Shown piece by piece: positions 23,724 to 33,209 of a DNA stretch of 38,626 nucleotides. Every line of letters starts with the position of its first letter. Position 1 is the first letter of the stretch. Source of the DNA: an uncultured Collinsella sp. (GTDB lineage: Bacteria; Actinomycetota; Coriobacteriia; Coriobacteriales; Coriobacteriaceae); the NCBI GenBank assembly GCA_900546085.1, contig URBS01000005.1:1-38626 (forward strand), in the 5' to 3' direction. The notes under the pieces were generated by a model. The model ran no database searches, was not told where the DNA came from, and saw only the letters and a list, made by a program, of their open reading frames with translations. The position numbers and the translations under genes are program-made.

Positions 23724-24533
23724 CTAGCGCGCCTGCTTAACCTTGGCCGCTGCCTCGACAAACGACTTCCACAGGTTAAAGTCGGTCTCGAGCGTTTGCC
23801 AGGTGTACTCGGGGTGCCATTGCACGCCCAGGCAGAACGGCTGGCCCTCGACCTCGATGCACTCGGGCACGCCGTCGGTTGCCTTGGCGACCAAGCGCGT
23901 GCTTTTACCCAGACGATCGACGCAGCAGTGGTGTGCGGAGTTGGTCTGGATCAGCCTGTGCCCGCCAACCGCGCGCTCCAGCAGCGAGCCCGGCACGACC
24001 TCGACGGGATGCACAGGGTCGTTGAGCACGTGGGTATGGCGCCACTGCGTGCGGCCCTCGCGCGCGCCCAGGCTCGGCACGTCCATGCACAGGGTGCCGC
24101 CGGTGGCGACATTGAGCAGCTGCGTGCCGCGGCAGGTGGTAAAGAGCGGCTTCTTGGCGCGAAGCACCTCGCTAACCAGCTTAAACTCAAAACGGTCGCG
24201 AATCTCGCAGCACAGCGTGGGGTCGTACGGACGCTCGTCGCCCCAGCGTTTGGGGTTGACGTCCGGGCCGCCGGGAATGGCGATGCCGTCGGCGATTTCC
24301 ACGTAATGACGGATAACATCGATGTCTTCGGTAATAGACATCTGCAGCGGCAGGCCACCGGCGGCAAGGATGGCATCGACAAAGACGCTTGCGATTTCCT
24401 CGTTGGGGGAGAGCGTCTCGCTTAAAAACGGCTTTGCCTCTTCCCAGCGTGGTGCGACCAGGATGAGCGGGCGGTCGGCGGGATCGACGTCGACGTGCGG
24501 AGTGTAGGACGATGAGGTGTGTGTTCCGATCAT
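23724..24533 (-). CDS. Gamma-glutamyl-gamma-aminobutyrate hydrolase family (peptidase C26)
   Basis: This 269-residue class I glutamine-amidotransferase-like hydrolase has the nucleophile Cys in TTCRGTQLLNV, and GVQWHPE supplies the catalytic His and Glu. GIAIPGGPDVNPKRWG is the conserved family loop. PuuD-type members cleave gamma-glutamyl bonds to free glutamate. It is the last gene of a run that encodes a glutamate/glutamine-type importer, 87 nt after the ATPase gene. A linked job in uptake and release of glutamate from gamma-glutamyl compounds is plausible but inferred. Confidence 0.88.
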   Translation of the reverse strand: MIGTHTSSSYTPHVDVDPADRPLILVAPRWEEAKPFLSETLSPNEEIASVFVDAILAAGGLPLQMSITEDIDVIRHYVEIADGIAIPGGPDVNPKRWGDERPYDPTLCCEIRDRFEFKLVSEVLRAKKPLFTTCRGTQLLNVATGGTLCMDVPSLGAREGRTQWRHTHVLNDPVHPVEVVPGSLLERAVGGHRLIQTNSAHHCCVDRLGKSTRLVAKATDGVPECIEVEGQPFCLGVQWHPEYTWQTLETDFNLWKSFVEAAAKVKQAR

Positions 24534-24620
24534 GGGTGTGGCTTTCGAATCCGGGTGGACATGGCACAGGGGCGGCGCGGGACAGGTGCTCCAGATGAAT
24601 TTGCCCGCGTGGCAATGGGG

Positions 24621-25385
<765 letters not shown>

Positions 25386-25421
25386 GGTGCTCGGCTCCTT
25401 ATGACTCGAAATGGTAAAGCG

Positions 25422-26255
25422 TTAGCGGATGATGGCCGCGCCGGTCTTGTGCGAGACGTAGACAGCGGCCTTGTTGATCGCGACGTTGATGAGGATATAG
25501 ATGACCGCGATCACCAGATAGACCGACACGAGCGCGTCGTAGTTGGTAATGAGCACGCGGGCATTTTGCATGAGGTCGGGGTAGCTCACCACATAGGCGA
25601 CGGTGGTGTCTTTGACGACGACCACGAGCTGCGAAATCAACGACGGAATGATAAACCGAATAGCCTGCGGCAATACGATTTTAAAGGTGATTTTAGCTTT
25701 GGAGAGGCCGAGCGCCTGGGCAGCCTCGACCTGGCCGCGCGGCACGGCGTTGACGCCGGCACGGAAGATCTCGGCCAGTACACCGGCTGCGGCGAGCGCG
25801 ACGGGAAGCGTGAGCATCCAAAACGACGGCAGCGCGATCTTGTACTGGGGCAGCACCAAAAAGAAGAAGTAGATGAACAGCAGGCTCGGCACGCCGCGGA
25901 AGAAATCGGTGAGCACGCGGCAGACCAGCTGCAGCGGCTTAATGTCGCTGGTGCGACCGAGCATAAGGGCAAGGCCGAGCACCAGCGCGATGGCGCCGGC
26001 GGTGAGTGCGACTTTAACGGTGCCCTCAAAGCCGGCAAGCAGGAACTTCCAGGTGGTGAGGTGCGTAAAGAAATACCAATAATGAACCGAAAGCTGGCCG
26101 GTCACATAAAAGCGCTGCAACACGAGGGCAACGAGTGCGACGACGGCAACCAGCGAGATGGCGGTGCCGATGCGAATCTTGGCGCGCATCTTGGGGCCGG
26201 GAGCCTCGTAGAGCGCATCGCGCATGGTGAGCGCGGGGGAGGAGTGCTTGCTCAT
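25422..26255 (-). CDS. Polar amino-acid ABC transporter permease (GluD-like)
   Basis: This 277-residue permease has five or more membrane segments and the EAA-type loop EAAQALGLSKAKITFKIVLPQAIR, which docks on the ATPase. It has a longer N-terminal cytoplasmic head (about 35 residues) than the partner permease, as GluD does relative to GluC. Its ATG overlaps the stop of the preceding permease by 4 nt, so the two are translated together and form the heterodimeric channel. Confidence 0.92.
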   Translation of the reverse strand: MSKHSSPALTMRDALYEAPGPKMRAKIRIGTAISLVAVVALVALVLQRFYVTGQLSVHYWYFFTHLTTWKFLLAGFEGTVKVALTAGAIALVLGLALMLGRTSDIKPLQLVCRVLTDFFRGVPSLLFIYFFFLVLPQYKIALPSFWMLTLPVALAAAGVLAEIFRAGVNAVPRGQVEAAQALGLSKAKITFKIVLPQAIRFIIPSLISQLVVVVKDTTVAYVVSYPDLMQNARVLITNYDALVSVYLVIAVIYILINVAINKAAVYVSHKTGAAIIR

Positions 26256-26911
26256 CGGAGGATCCTCACCTTCTTATCGATGTAGTTGCCAATGTGGCTC
26301 ACCACAAAGGCTGTGCCCAGGTAGCCGAGCGCCGAGATAAAGAACGCGGTGACGCCGCCGAGCGAGCGCGTGTTGATATAGCTCACCACGCCGGTGAGCT
26401 CCTGCGGTTTAAGCGGCACCTGACTGCCGAGCGCGGTGGTGAGCATGACGGCGATAAAGAGGTTGGTCATGGGCAGCACGCTCGAGCGCAGTGCCTGCGG
26501 GATCACGATCTTGGCAAGGATGCGATTGAAGCTCATGCCCAGCGAGCGGGCGGCTTCCACCTGGCCGACGCCGACGGTGTTGATGCCGCTCATGAAGTTC
26601 TCGGAGCCAAAGGCGGAGCCCAGCAACACCGTGGCGACGATAACGCAGGTACGGTAGGGCAGAACGACCTTGAGTGGCGGCAATGCGTAGACGACGATGA
26701 TGAGCAGCGCGATGCCGGGGATGTTACGGAAGACCTGGACATACAGGTCGCCAAAGACGCGTGGCGGCTTGAGCGGCGACACGCGCATCACGGTGACGGC
26801 GACGGCCAACACCATGGCGATGGCAAACGACTCAAGCGTCATGCCCCAGGTTGCTAGCAGCGCGTCAATGTAGTTCTGGCCATAGAGCGACCAGAGCTCG
26901 GAGAGACTCAT
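26252..26911 (-). CDS. Polar amino-acid ABC transporter permease (GluC-like)
   Basis: This 219-residue permease is of the HisMQ type, with the EAA loop EAARSLGMSFNRILAKIVIPQALR and about five membrane segments. It is the first permease gene after the binding-protein gene. A stable hairpin in the 138-nt gap before it probably lets the binding protein be made in excess. An AGGTCC-like ribosome site precedes ATG 26911. Confidence 0.92.
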   Translation of the reverse strand: MSLSELWSLYGQNYIDALLATWGMTLESFAIAMVLAVAVTVMRVSPLKPPRVFGDLYVQVFRNIPGIALLIIVVYALPPLKVVLPYRTCVIVATVLLGSAFGSENFMSGINTVGVGQVEAARSLGMSFNRILAKIVIPQALRSSVLPMTNLFIAVMLTTALGSQVPLKPQELTGVVSYINTRSLGGVTAFFISALGYLGTAFVVSHIGNYIDKKVRILR

Positions 26912-26935
26912 GCGGACCTCCCGCCGATAAGGAAA

Positions 26936-26961
26936 GGGGCTCCCGTGTGTACGGAAGCCCC
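26936..26961 (-). terminator. Intercistronic hairpin between binding protein and permeases
   Basis: GGGGCT and CCGT in the left arm pair with ACGG and AGCCCC in the right arm, across one internal mismatch and a GTGT loop. It lies between the binding-protein stop and the first permease. It could be a partial terminator or a 3'-end stabiliser. Confidence 0.65.
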
Positions 26962-27049
26962 GACAACTCAGTAAGGAAACAGTTTAGCGCAATAAAGCGC
27001 ACCGTGCGTTTCCGTATGGTTTCGTTGCGGCCGTTACTAGGCGCGTTGC

Positions 27050-28045
27050 CTAGGCGCCGATCTCGGGCAGCTCGGGAACATTGGTGTCGCCCGTGCGGTC
27101 GCCGATGCAGATCTGCCACAGCTCGGTCCAGGTGCCGTCGTCCTCAATCTTCTTAAGGAAGTCGTTGACAAAGGCGACGCCGTCGGAATCGAGCGGCAGG
27201 CCGATGCCATAGGGCTCCTTGCTGCCGAAGGGCTTGCCGGCGATCTTATACTTACCGGGCTCGCGGACTAGGGCGCTCTGCTGCATGTTGTTGTCGATGA
27301 CGTAGGCGTCAACGCGACCCTGCTGGAGTGCCTGGCGGGCCTCCTCGTCGGTCTTGAACTCCTGCTGGCTGGCCTTGGGAGCGAGCTCCTCCAGGATGGC
27401 AGGGCCGTTGGAGCCGGACTGGACGGCGACGTTCTTGTCGGCCAGGTCGTCGACGCTCTTGATGTCGTCGTTGTCGGCGAGCACCAGGATGGCCTGCTGG
27501 GTGTAGTAGTAGGGACCGGCAAAGGAGACGAGCTTCTTGCGATCGTCAGTGATGGTGTAGGTGGCAAAGACGGCGTCGACCTGGCCGTTCTGCAGGACGG
27601 ACTCACGCGTGTCCGAGGTCACCTGGGTGATCTCGACCTTGTTCTCGCCCAGAATGTAGTTGGACAGGAGCTGTGCGATACCGGCGTCGAAGCCGCGGGT
27701 CTGACCGTCCTTCTCGTTGAGGAGGGAGAAGAGCGTGGAGGTCTGGACGCCACCGATTGTAAAGACGCCGGCATCCTTGACGGCCGTAGCCCAGGTGCTG
27801 GCGGCGATGGCGTCGTCATCGGCCTTGGGGCCGTCGTTGACGAGCTTGTCGAATGCCTTGGCGTCGAGCGTGGCGGAAACCTCGGTATCCTCGGAGCTCT
27901 TGGAGGAACCGGCGGCGGAACCCTTGTCAGCCTCGGCGCTGGTGTCGGAGCAGCCGGCAAGACCAAGGCCGGCGACGGTTGCGAAGGTGGCGGCGACGAA
28001 GCCGCGGCGGTCGAGAACGACCTGCTGGGAGAGGTTCTTGCTCAT
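27050..28045 (-). CDS. Amino-acid ABC transporter substrate-binding lipoprotein
   Basis: This 331-residue protein has an N terminus with a twin-arginine (DRRGF) and a hydrophobic stretch ending LAGC. It should therefore be lipidated on that Cys and may use the Tat route. A Ser/Glu/Ala-rich linker follows, then a periplasmic-binding fold of family 3 (GFDAGIAQLLSNYILG, VDAVFATYTITDDRKKLVSFAGPYY, DDLADKNVAVQSGS, GRVDAYVIDN). Family 3 proteins bind glutamate, glutamine or related polar amino acids. It is the first gene of the importer operon and has a good promoter upstream. Confidence 0.94.
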   Translation of the reverse strand: MSKNLSQQVVLDRRGFVAATFATVAGLGLAGCSDTSAEADKGSAAGSSKSSEDTEVSATLDAKAFDKLVNDGPKADDDAIAASTWATAVKDAGVFTIGGVQTSTLFSLLNEKDGQTRGFDAGIAQLLSNYILGENKVEITQVTSDTRESVLQNGQVDAVFATYTITDDRKKLVSFAGPYYYTQQAILVLADNDDIKSVDDLADKNVAVQSGSNGPAILEELAPKASQQEFKTDEEARQALQQGRVDAYVIDNNMQQSALVREPGKYKIAGKPFGSKEPYGIGLPLDSDGVAFVNDFLKKIEDDGTWTELWQICIGDRTGDTNVPELPEIGA

Positions 28046-28088
28046 GGTAGAACACCTTTCTCAATAAAATCCCTAGCGGTTGAGTAGA

Positions 28089-28118
28089 GTTATACCCTAT
28101 CCCGCTCAGACGGGTCAA
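28089..28118 (-). promoter_or_regulatory. Promoter of the amino-acid importer operon
   Basis: On the minus strand TTGACC (28113-28118) and TATAAC (28089-28094) are 18 bp apart, close to consensus. They lie about 45 nt upstream of the binding-protein start codon. Confidence 0.7.
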
Positions 28119-28161
28119 CACGAAATAACTCAGAAACATACTTACCTTATGGGTTATTCTT

Positions 28162-28199
28162 CCTACCAAAAAGGGACAGGCACCTTTGTGGTGGTTCTT
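28162..28199. repeat. AACCTGCC element, degenerate copy 5
   Basis: CCTACCAAAAAGGGACAGG (28162-28180) matches the left half and spacer of the element. The right arm (CACCTTTGTGGTGG) has diverged but can still pair partly. The TTTTGGCAGG arm is lost. Confidence 0.55.
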
Positions 28200-28229
28200 G
28201 CAGATGTGGTGGCCTGCCTCGCTGCTTTG

Positions 28230-28445
28230 TCTCAATCTGTAACAGGTAGACGAGGAAATGGGTTCTAGCTGTTACAGATTGAGATTATCTCCTTAATGGG
28301 ATTCGAATGTCTCAATCTGTAACATCTGGACGGGCAAAAGGTCTCTATCTGTTACAGATTGAGACAAACGTCAGGGACTAAGACGGTTTGTCTCGATCTG
28401 TAACAGTTAGACGGGAATTCGGGCCATAGATGTTACGGATTGAGA
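28230..28445. repeat. Three tandem TCTCAATCTGTAACA palindromes
   Basis: Copy 1 has perfect 16-bp arms at 28230-28245 and 28269-28284. Copy 2 has perfect 17-bp arms at 28308-28324 and 28350-28366. Copy 3 has 15-bp arms at 28391-28405 and 28431-28445 with two differences, both G-U pairs on the plus strand. The centres share a TAGACGGG...GG.CTA pattern of about 25 nt. The period is about 80 bp. Confidence 0.92.
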
Positions 28446-28464
28446 TAATCGCGCCGCGAAAATA

Positions 28465-28501
28465 AAAACCTCCGCAGGGGTGCTTCCCTTGCGGAGGTTT
28501 T
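28465..28501 (-). terminator. Terminator of the Dxs-like gene
   Basis: AAAACCTCCGCA with GGG pairs with CCC and TTGCGGAGGTTTT, about 15-16 bp with one G-T pair and a short loop. Read on the minus strand it follows the stop codon directly and ends in TTTTATTTT. Confidence 0.88.
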
Positions 28502-30283
28502 TTACTCGTTGAGTAGCCTTACGGCCTCGGCGGCCATGTTCTCGACCGTCATGCCGTTCTGAGCGAGCAACTCTTTGGGGTCGTAGCGGTCGGGGAAGCC
28601 CTTGGCGATGCCGAAGGTGCGCGTGCGCACGGGCGTGCAGGCCAAGTAGCACGCGACACGCTCGCCCCAGCCACCGTCCAAGATGCCGTCCTCGAGAGTG
28701 ACGACAACGCGATGCTCGGCGGCAAGGCTGTCGAGGAACTCACGGTCGAGCTCAGTTGCATAGCGCGGGTTGACGAGCGTGGCCTCGATGCCGTACTCGG
28801 CAGCCAAGCGGTTTGCCACGCGCTCGCCCAACTCAAAGAAATCGCCAAGCGCGAGCACGGCCACGTCGCGACCCTGGCGCACCACGTTGTAATGAACGGC
28901 GCCGTAATCGGCGTCCTCGGCAGGCGCCAAGTCGGGGCGGCTTACCAAGCCAATGCCCGGCACGCGAATCGCCACGGGATGCTCGCGGTGATCGAGCGAC
29001 CAGCTCAGCATGGACAGATATTCCTCCATGCAGGCCGGCGCCAAGTAGTGCATGTTGGGAAGACCGCCCAGCATGGAAATATCAAAGAACGAGAGGTGCG
29101 TCTCGGATGTGGTGCCAAAGATCGACGCGCCAAATACCAGGATGGTTGCGGGGGCGTCGTTGAGGCACAGGTCGTGCCACAGTTCGTCGTAGGCGCGCTG
29201 CAAAAACGTGCCGTACACACCAAAGACTGGGTTGGCGCCCGAGCGCGCAAGCGCGGTGGCAAAGGTCACGGCGTGTTCCTCGGCAATGCCCACGTCGACA
29301 AACTGCTTGCCTGCCGCGGCGCGAAGCTCGGGTGTAAAGCCCATGATGTAGGGCGTGGCCGCCGTGATGCCCACAACCTGCGGATCGCGCTCGATGGCAG
29401 CGCTGAGCGCCTCGCCCGTAATGTCGGCATAGGTGCGCGGCGCAGGCTCGCTCGGATGACCCGGGCAGAGCTTGCGCCCAGTCGCCATGTCAAACGGACC
29501 CACGTGGTGCCAGCGCTCGGGGTCGCTCTGGGCCGGCTCAAAGCCCTTGCCCTTGGCGGTGGAGACGTGCAGCACGATGGGATGATCGATATTGCGCAGT
29601 TCCTGCAGCGCGTCGACCAGGGCCAACACATCGTTACCGGCGTCCAGATAGCGGTAGTCGAGCCCCATCGCGCGGAAAACGTTGCGCTCACAGGTGCCGT
29701 TACTGGCGCGCAGCTCGGCCAGATTGCGATACAGGCCGCCATGGTTCTCGGCAATGGACTGGTCGTTATCGTTGACGATGATGATCAGGTTGCTGTCGAG
29801 CTCGGCGGCATTGTTAAAGCCCTCAAACGCCAGACCGCCCGAAAGCGAACCGTCGCCAATGATGGTGATGACGTTGTACGCATCGCCCGCCAGGTCACGA
29901 GCGTGCGCCAGGCCGCAGCCTAGGCTCACCGATGTGGAGGTGTGGCCCATGGCGAACAGGTCGTGTTCGGACTCGTCGGGATTGGCAAAGCCAGAGGCCT
30001 CGCCGTAGCGTGCCGGGTCGATATAAGTGTACGCGCGCCCAGTCAGCGCCTTGTGGGCATAGGTCTGGTGTGACACGTCAAAGACAATTTTGTCGGTGGG
30101 GGAGTTAAACACGCGATGGAGCGCGACCGTAAGCTCAACGACGCCCAGGTTGGGGGCAACGTGCCCGCCGACGGCGGCGGAGCTTTCGAGGATGGCGTGG
30201 CGGATCTCGCCGCAGAGCAGCGGAAGCTCGGCGCGGTCGAGAGCCTTGACGTCCTCGGGCGTTGTCGTTTGCGTAAGCAGCAT
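28502..30283 (-). CDS. 1-deoxy-D-xylulose-5-phosphate synthase family (Dxs-like) enzyme
   Basis: This 593-residue thiamine-diphosphate enzyme has the transketolase layout: GGHVAPNLG with the first His, GDGSLSGG and IVNDNDQS for Mg-ThDP, HHVGPFD, then VGIAEEHAVTF with the catalytic Glu and YGTFLQRAYDELWHD. Authentic Dxs condenses pyruvate and glyceraldehyde 3-phosphate to start the MEP isoprenoid route. Here the segment matching GADGQTHQGAFD reads GTTSETHLSFFD, and the YPRG motif reads VPGI. Aspartate and arginine residues that I recall as contacting the aldehyde phosphate are therefore missing. A block of about 50 residues found in long Dxs proteins is also absent. It may be a paralogue with another acceptor. 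It is single, with a strong terminator. Confidence 0.78.
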   Translation of the reverse strand: MLLTQTTTPEDVKALDRAELPLLCGEIRHAILESSAAVGGHVAPNLGVVELTVALHRVFNSPTDKIVFDVSHQTYAHKALTGRAYTYIDPARYGEASGFANPDESEHDLFAMGHTSTSVSLGCGLAHARDLAGDAYNVITIIGDGSLSGGLAFEGFNNAAELDSNLIIIVNDNDQSIAENHGGLYRNLAELRASNGTCERNVFRAMGLDYRYLDAGNDVLALVDALQELRNIDHPIVLHVSTAKGKGFEPAQSDPERWHHVGPFDMATGRKLCPGHPSEPAPRTYADITGEALSAAIERDPQVVGITAATPYIMGFTPELRAAAGKQFVDVGIAEEHAVTFATALARSGANPVFGVYGTFLQRAYDELWHDLCLNDAPATILVFGASIFGTTSETHLSFFDISMLGGLPNMHYLAPACMEEYLSMLSWSLDHREHPVAIRVPGIGLVSRPDLAPAEDADYGAVHYNVVRQGRDVAVLALGDFFELGERVANRLAAEYGIEATLVNPRYATELDREFLDSLAAEHRVVVTLEDGILDGGWGERVACYLACTPVRTRTFGIAKGFPDRYDPKELLAQNGMTVENMAAEAVRLLNE

Positions 30284-30511
30284 CGTTGTGGGTTACTCCA
30301 TGCGAATCGTGCGCCGGCACTCCCTCGGCCGGCACAATTGCACAAGACAGTCTCGCACATTTTGGCGTTTGATATGTGACGGCGGCGCGGTAATTCGCCA
30401 ACTGGCGGGGCAAAACGTTTTGTCCGATGCCATACTAGTAAATTCGATGATGATTTTATTCATTGCGTGCAGGCTGCGACTTGCCGCCGAGAGCCGCTGG
30501 AAGGAGGCCGC

Positions 30512-31069
30512 ATGTCCGATACCGTTCGTGCCGAGAGTATCGCGCGCGAGGTCGACAATGCCGCCCGTCAGCTGGCCCAGGCGGGCCGCTTGGACCTGAC
30601 GTGTGAGTTTATCCAGCATGGCGACGTGACGGTCTATGCGCATGTCACCTCGGTGGCGCGGGCGAGCCTGTCTTTTGCCGAGCACCTGGGCCGTGTTGGC
30701 ATTTCGGTCGACCGTGCCTCGCTGCTGCGCGGGGCCCTGTTACACGATTACTTTCTCTATGACTGGCACGATCCCGACCCAAGCCATCGGCTGCATGGCT
30801 TTCGTCACCCGTTTTTTGCCCTGGCGCGTGCGGAGGAAGATTTTGAGCTGACGTCGCGCGAGCGGAATATCATCGCGCGCCATATGTTTCCGCTGGTGCC
30901 GGTGCCGCCGACGTGTCGTGAGGCATGGATTGTGTGCCTGGCAGATAAATGGTGCGCGCTGCGCGAGACGATTGCCGGCCGTCTGCCGCGCAAAGGCGGC
31001 GCGAACGATTTGAACGAGGGCTCGAGCGACGGCTCGAGCAAAGAATCGAACGAAAAGAGGAGTGGGTAG
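30512..31069 (+). CDS. HD-domain protein
   Basis: This 185-residue protein has an HD hydrolase core: a helix with His (YAHVTSVA), then LLRGALLHDYFLYDW with the HD pair, FRHPFFAL, and later ARHMFP and CLADKW, whose Asp may complete the metal site. Such proteins hydrolyse phosphate esters of nucleotides or similar substrates; this subgroup is common in Firmicutes and Actinobacteria but has no assigned reaction. The tail is Ser/Glu-rich and low complexity. ATG 30512 is chosen because AAGGAGG lies just ahead; the frame is open further upstream without a ribosome site. The next gene starts 4 nt after its stop. Confidence 0.85.
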   Translation: MSDTVRAESIAREVDNAARQLAQAGRLDLTCEFIQHGDVTVYAHVTSVARASLSFAEHLGRVGISVDRASLLRGALLHDYFLYDWHDPDPSHRLHGFRHPFFALARAEEDFELTSRERNIIARHMFPLVPVPPTCREAWIVCLADKWCALRETIAGRLPRKGGANDLNEGSSDGSSKESNEKRSG

Positions 31070-31072
31070 ACG

Positions 31073-32092
31073 GTGGGAACCGCGATCGGCATGGCATTTG
31101 ACGGCGCGACGCTTGCCGCTTGTCCGCTCTCGGCGCTGGTACTCTCGTTTGCCTTCTACGGTTTTTGCGGCTGGGTATGGGAGTCGACAGTCTGCGCCAT
31201 GCTCAACCACGGACGCTTTGCCAACAGCGGCTTTTTGCTAGGGCCGTGTTGTCCCATCTACGGTGCGGGCGGCATCGCGTGCTGGTTGCTGCTGCGTGGA
31301 ATCCCAGACGCCTCGAGCCAGTTTGTCGCTGCCGCGCTCGTATGCAGCGTGATCGAATATAGCGTGGGCGTGCTGTTGGAAAAAACGACGGGTGCCCGGT
31401 TTTGGGATTACTCGCATCTGCCGTTTAACCTGCACGGACGCATCTGCCTGTACTGGGCCTGCGCGTTTGGCTTGGGTGCGTTGTGTATTTGCCGTTTAGT
31501 GGAGCCGGCATTGCTGGGGCTGCTTGGCCATCTGCCGGTGCTGATTGTGCGGCTGTCCGCCTTTATCGTCGCGGTCGCGATGATGGTCGATGCGGTGTGC
31601 TCGTTGGCCAGCTGGCGCCGCCTGTCCGATCAGCTTGAGCGTGTGCGTGCCGACCTTGCCGACCGCATCAATGAGTCGCTTGCCGACGCCTCCGACTCTA
31701 TGCTCGAACGTATTCCCGATTCGGCGATTGACTCGGTGGCGCAGACGCATATCCGCGGTCGCGCCGTTAACGCTTGGCTGGCCGAGCTGGGCGACGCGGC
31801 GCTCGATGCCCTGCGCGAGAAGGCTTCGATGCCGACGTTTATCTCGGATGGTGCTCGCGGCCTGGCGCTCGCTGCCCGCCGCGTTGCCGATGTCGCGCCG
31901 AGCATGCCGCGTCCGTCGCTCAGTCGTCGCCTTGCCGGCAAGCGCATGAGCCGTCCGGTGCCGAGTGTGTCGCTCAGCCGTCGTGACCTGCGCTTCTTTA
32001 ACGCCTTCCCGCGTCTGCGCATCAATCGCTACGAGGGCGTCATCCGAGCTACCGACCTCCGCGACCGAGCCCGCGAGCTGTTCCGCCGCTAG
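31073..32092 (+). CDS. CmpB-type putative ABC transporter permease
   Basis: This 339-residue membrane protein opens with the conserved motif YGFCGWVWESTVCAMLNHGRF..SGFLLGPCCPIYGAG, the signature of the ABC_trans_CmpB (PF06541) family. About five hydrophobic segments occupy residues 15-180. The remainder is a basic, arginine-rich cytoplasmic tail with helical repeats. The family is labelled as a transporter permease, but no transport role has been shown that I know of, and there is no ATPase beside it. The start is GTG 31073 (ATG 31091 is possible), directly after the HD gene, so the two form an operon. Confidence 0.87.
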   Translation: MGTAIGMAFDGATLAACPLSALVLSFAFYGFCGWVWESTVCAMLNHGRFANSGFLLGPCCPIYGAGGIACWLLLRGIPDASSQFVAAALVCSVIEYSVGVLLEKTTGARFWDYSHLPFNLHGRICLYWACAFGLGALCICRLVEPALLGLLGHLPVLIVRLSAFIVAVAMMVDAVCSLASWRRLSDQLERVRADLADRINESLADASDSMLERIPDSAIDSVAQTHIRGRAVNAWLAELGDAALDALREKASMPTFISDGARGLALAARRVADVAPSMPRPSLSRRLAGKRMSRPVPSVSLSRRDLRFFNAFPRLRINRYEGVIRATDLRDRARELFRR

Positions 32093-32283
32093 CCGGGACG
32101 GGCGTGTTTGCGGCTTCCTTGCTCGCGTATTTCCCGTTCGTTTCGCGCCCGTTGCCGCGCCGTTTCCAAGATTGCGGCACCGTTGGAGATGGCACGATCT
32201 GGGTCGAGCCGGTCGAAGAAGTCATCCGCATTCGCACCGGCGAACACGGCCCCGCCGCAGTATAGGACAATCTTTCGCCTGAC

Positions 32284-32308
32284 GGGCGTGCCTCTCTTGG
32301 GCACGCCC
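32284..32308 (+). terminator. Hairpin upstream of the HAD gene
   Basis: GGGCGTGCC (32284-32292) pairs with GGCACGCCC (32300-32308) around a 7-nt loop. It lies 190 nt past the CmpB-type gene and 44 nt before the HAD gene. No T-run follows, so termination strength is uncertain. The 150 bases before it show no gene. Confidence 0.5.
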
Positions 32309-32351
32309 ATTCTCGTCTACAATATCGTGCAGACGAAGGAGAGGCATGCCC

Positions 32352-33209
32352 ATGATCAAGATGTTTGCGAGTGACTTAGACGGAACGCTGCTGAACGCCC
32401 TGCACGAGGCGGACGGAACCATTCGCCGTGCCATTCGCGAGCTGACCGAGGCCGGCCTGCATGTGGTTCCCGCGACCGGACGCTCGACGCTGCCGATCGG
32501 CGAGCATGGCTTTACGGGCCTGGCGCTTGACGCCTGCTGCTCTAACGGCTCCATCGTGCGCGACAGTCATGGCGAGGTGCTCAAGACCTGGACCATCGAC
32601 TCGCAGGTCACCGAGGAGCTGCTCAAGGAGTTCCCGGATATCTGTTTTGACTGCTCCACGCCCGACGGCATGTTCTCAAGCGGTTCGTTCGAGATGCACC
32701 AAGCGGGCTTTAAAAAGGACAGTCCTATCAAACGCATCGTGATGCGCGGCATGCGTGCGCGTGGCGGGTATCACGAGGAGCAGTATTTCGACCAGTCGAT
32801 CGGTGACATCCTGCGCCACGATGTGTGCAAGATCAACTGCCGCGTGACCTCGCCCGAGCTGGAGCGCGACCTTAAGGCGTATCTTGCCGAGCGATCGGAC
32901 CGTGTGGTCAACGCGCCGTTCGATCCGGTGATGTTCGAAATCACGGACGTGGCGTGCAACAAGGGCGAGAGCGTGGCCTGGCTGGCGGGTTACTACGGCA
33001 TTGCCGAGGACGAGGTTGCGGTCTACGGCGACGGCGGCAACGATATCGCCATGCTCAAGCGTTTCCGCCACAGCTATGCCACCAAGAATGGCAGTGATGC
33101 GGCCAAGGCCGCCGCGAGCGCGACCATCGGCAACTGCATGGCCCACGCCGTTCCCAAACACATGCTCACCACCATGCGCAAGCAGAACTCCCGCACCATC
33201 ATCGAATAA
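32352..33209 (+). CDS. Cof-type HAD-superfamily hydrolase
   Basis: This 285-residue HAD phosphatase has motif I FASDLDGTLL at the N terminus with nucleophile and acid aspartates. Motif II threonine is in VVPATGRS, motif III lysine near VACNKGESVAWL, and motif IV is GDGGNDIAML. The large C2B cap and these motifs mark the Cof/YidA group, which dephosphorylates sugar phosphates, flavin nucleotides or related metabolites. I prefer ATG 32352 (MIKMFASDLDG), the usual family start, over ATG 32346, which is only 4 nt from the AAGGAG site. It is a single gene. Confidence 0.92.
   Translation: MIKMFASDLDGTLLNALHEADGTIRRAIRELTEAGLHVVPATGRSTLPIGEHGFTGLALDACCSNGSIVRDSHGEVLKTWTIDSQVTEELLKEFPDICFDCSTPDGMFSSGSFEMHQAGFKKDSPIKRIVMRGMRARGGYHEEQYFDQSIGDILRHDVCKINCRVTSPELERDLKAYLAERSDRVVNAPFDPVMFEITDVACNKGESVAWLAGYYGIAEDEVAVYGDGGNDIAMLKRFRHSYATKNGSDAAKAAASATIGNCMAHAVPKHMLTTMRKQNSRTIIE

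Larger units (their letters stand above)
28046..28501. other. Intergenic repeat cluster between the importer and the Dxs-like gene
   Basis: There is no gene. Besides the importer promoter it holds a worn AACCTGCC element (28162-28180), three tandem TCTCAATCTGTAACA palindromes (28230-28445) and the terminator of the Dxs-like gene. Nearly the whole stretch is inverted repeat. Confidence 0.8.

Noticed and set aside
28230..28445. CRISPR array
   Set aside because: The repeated units are full palindromes with related centres, only three in number. They lack unique spacers of constant length and any cas gene nearby.
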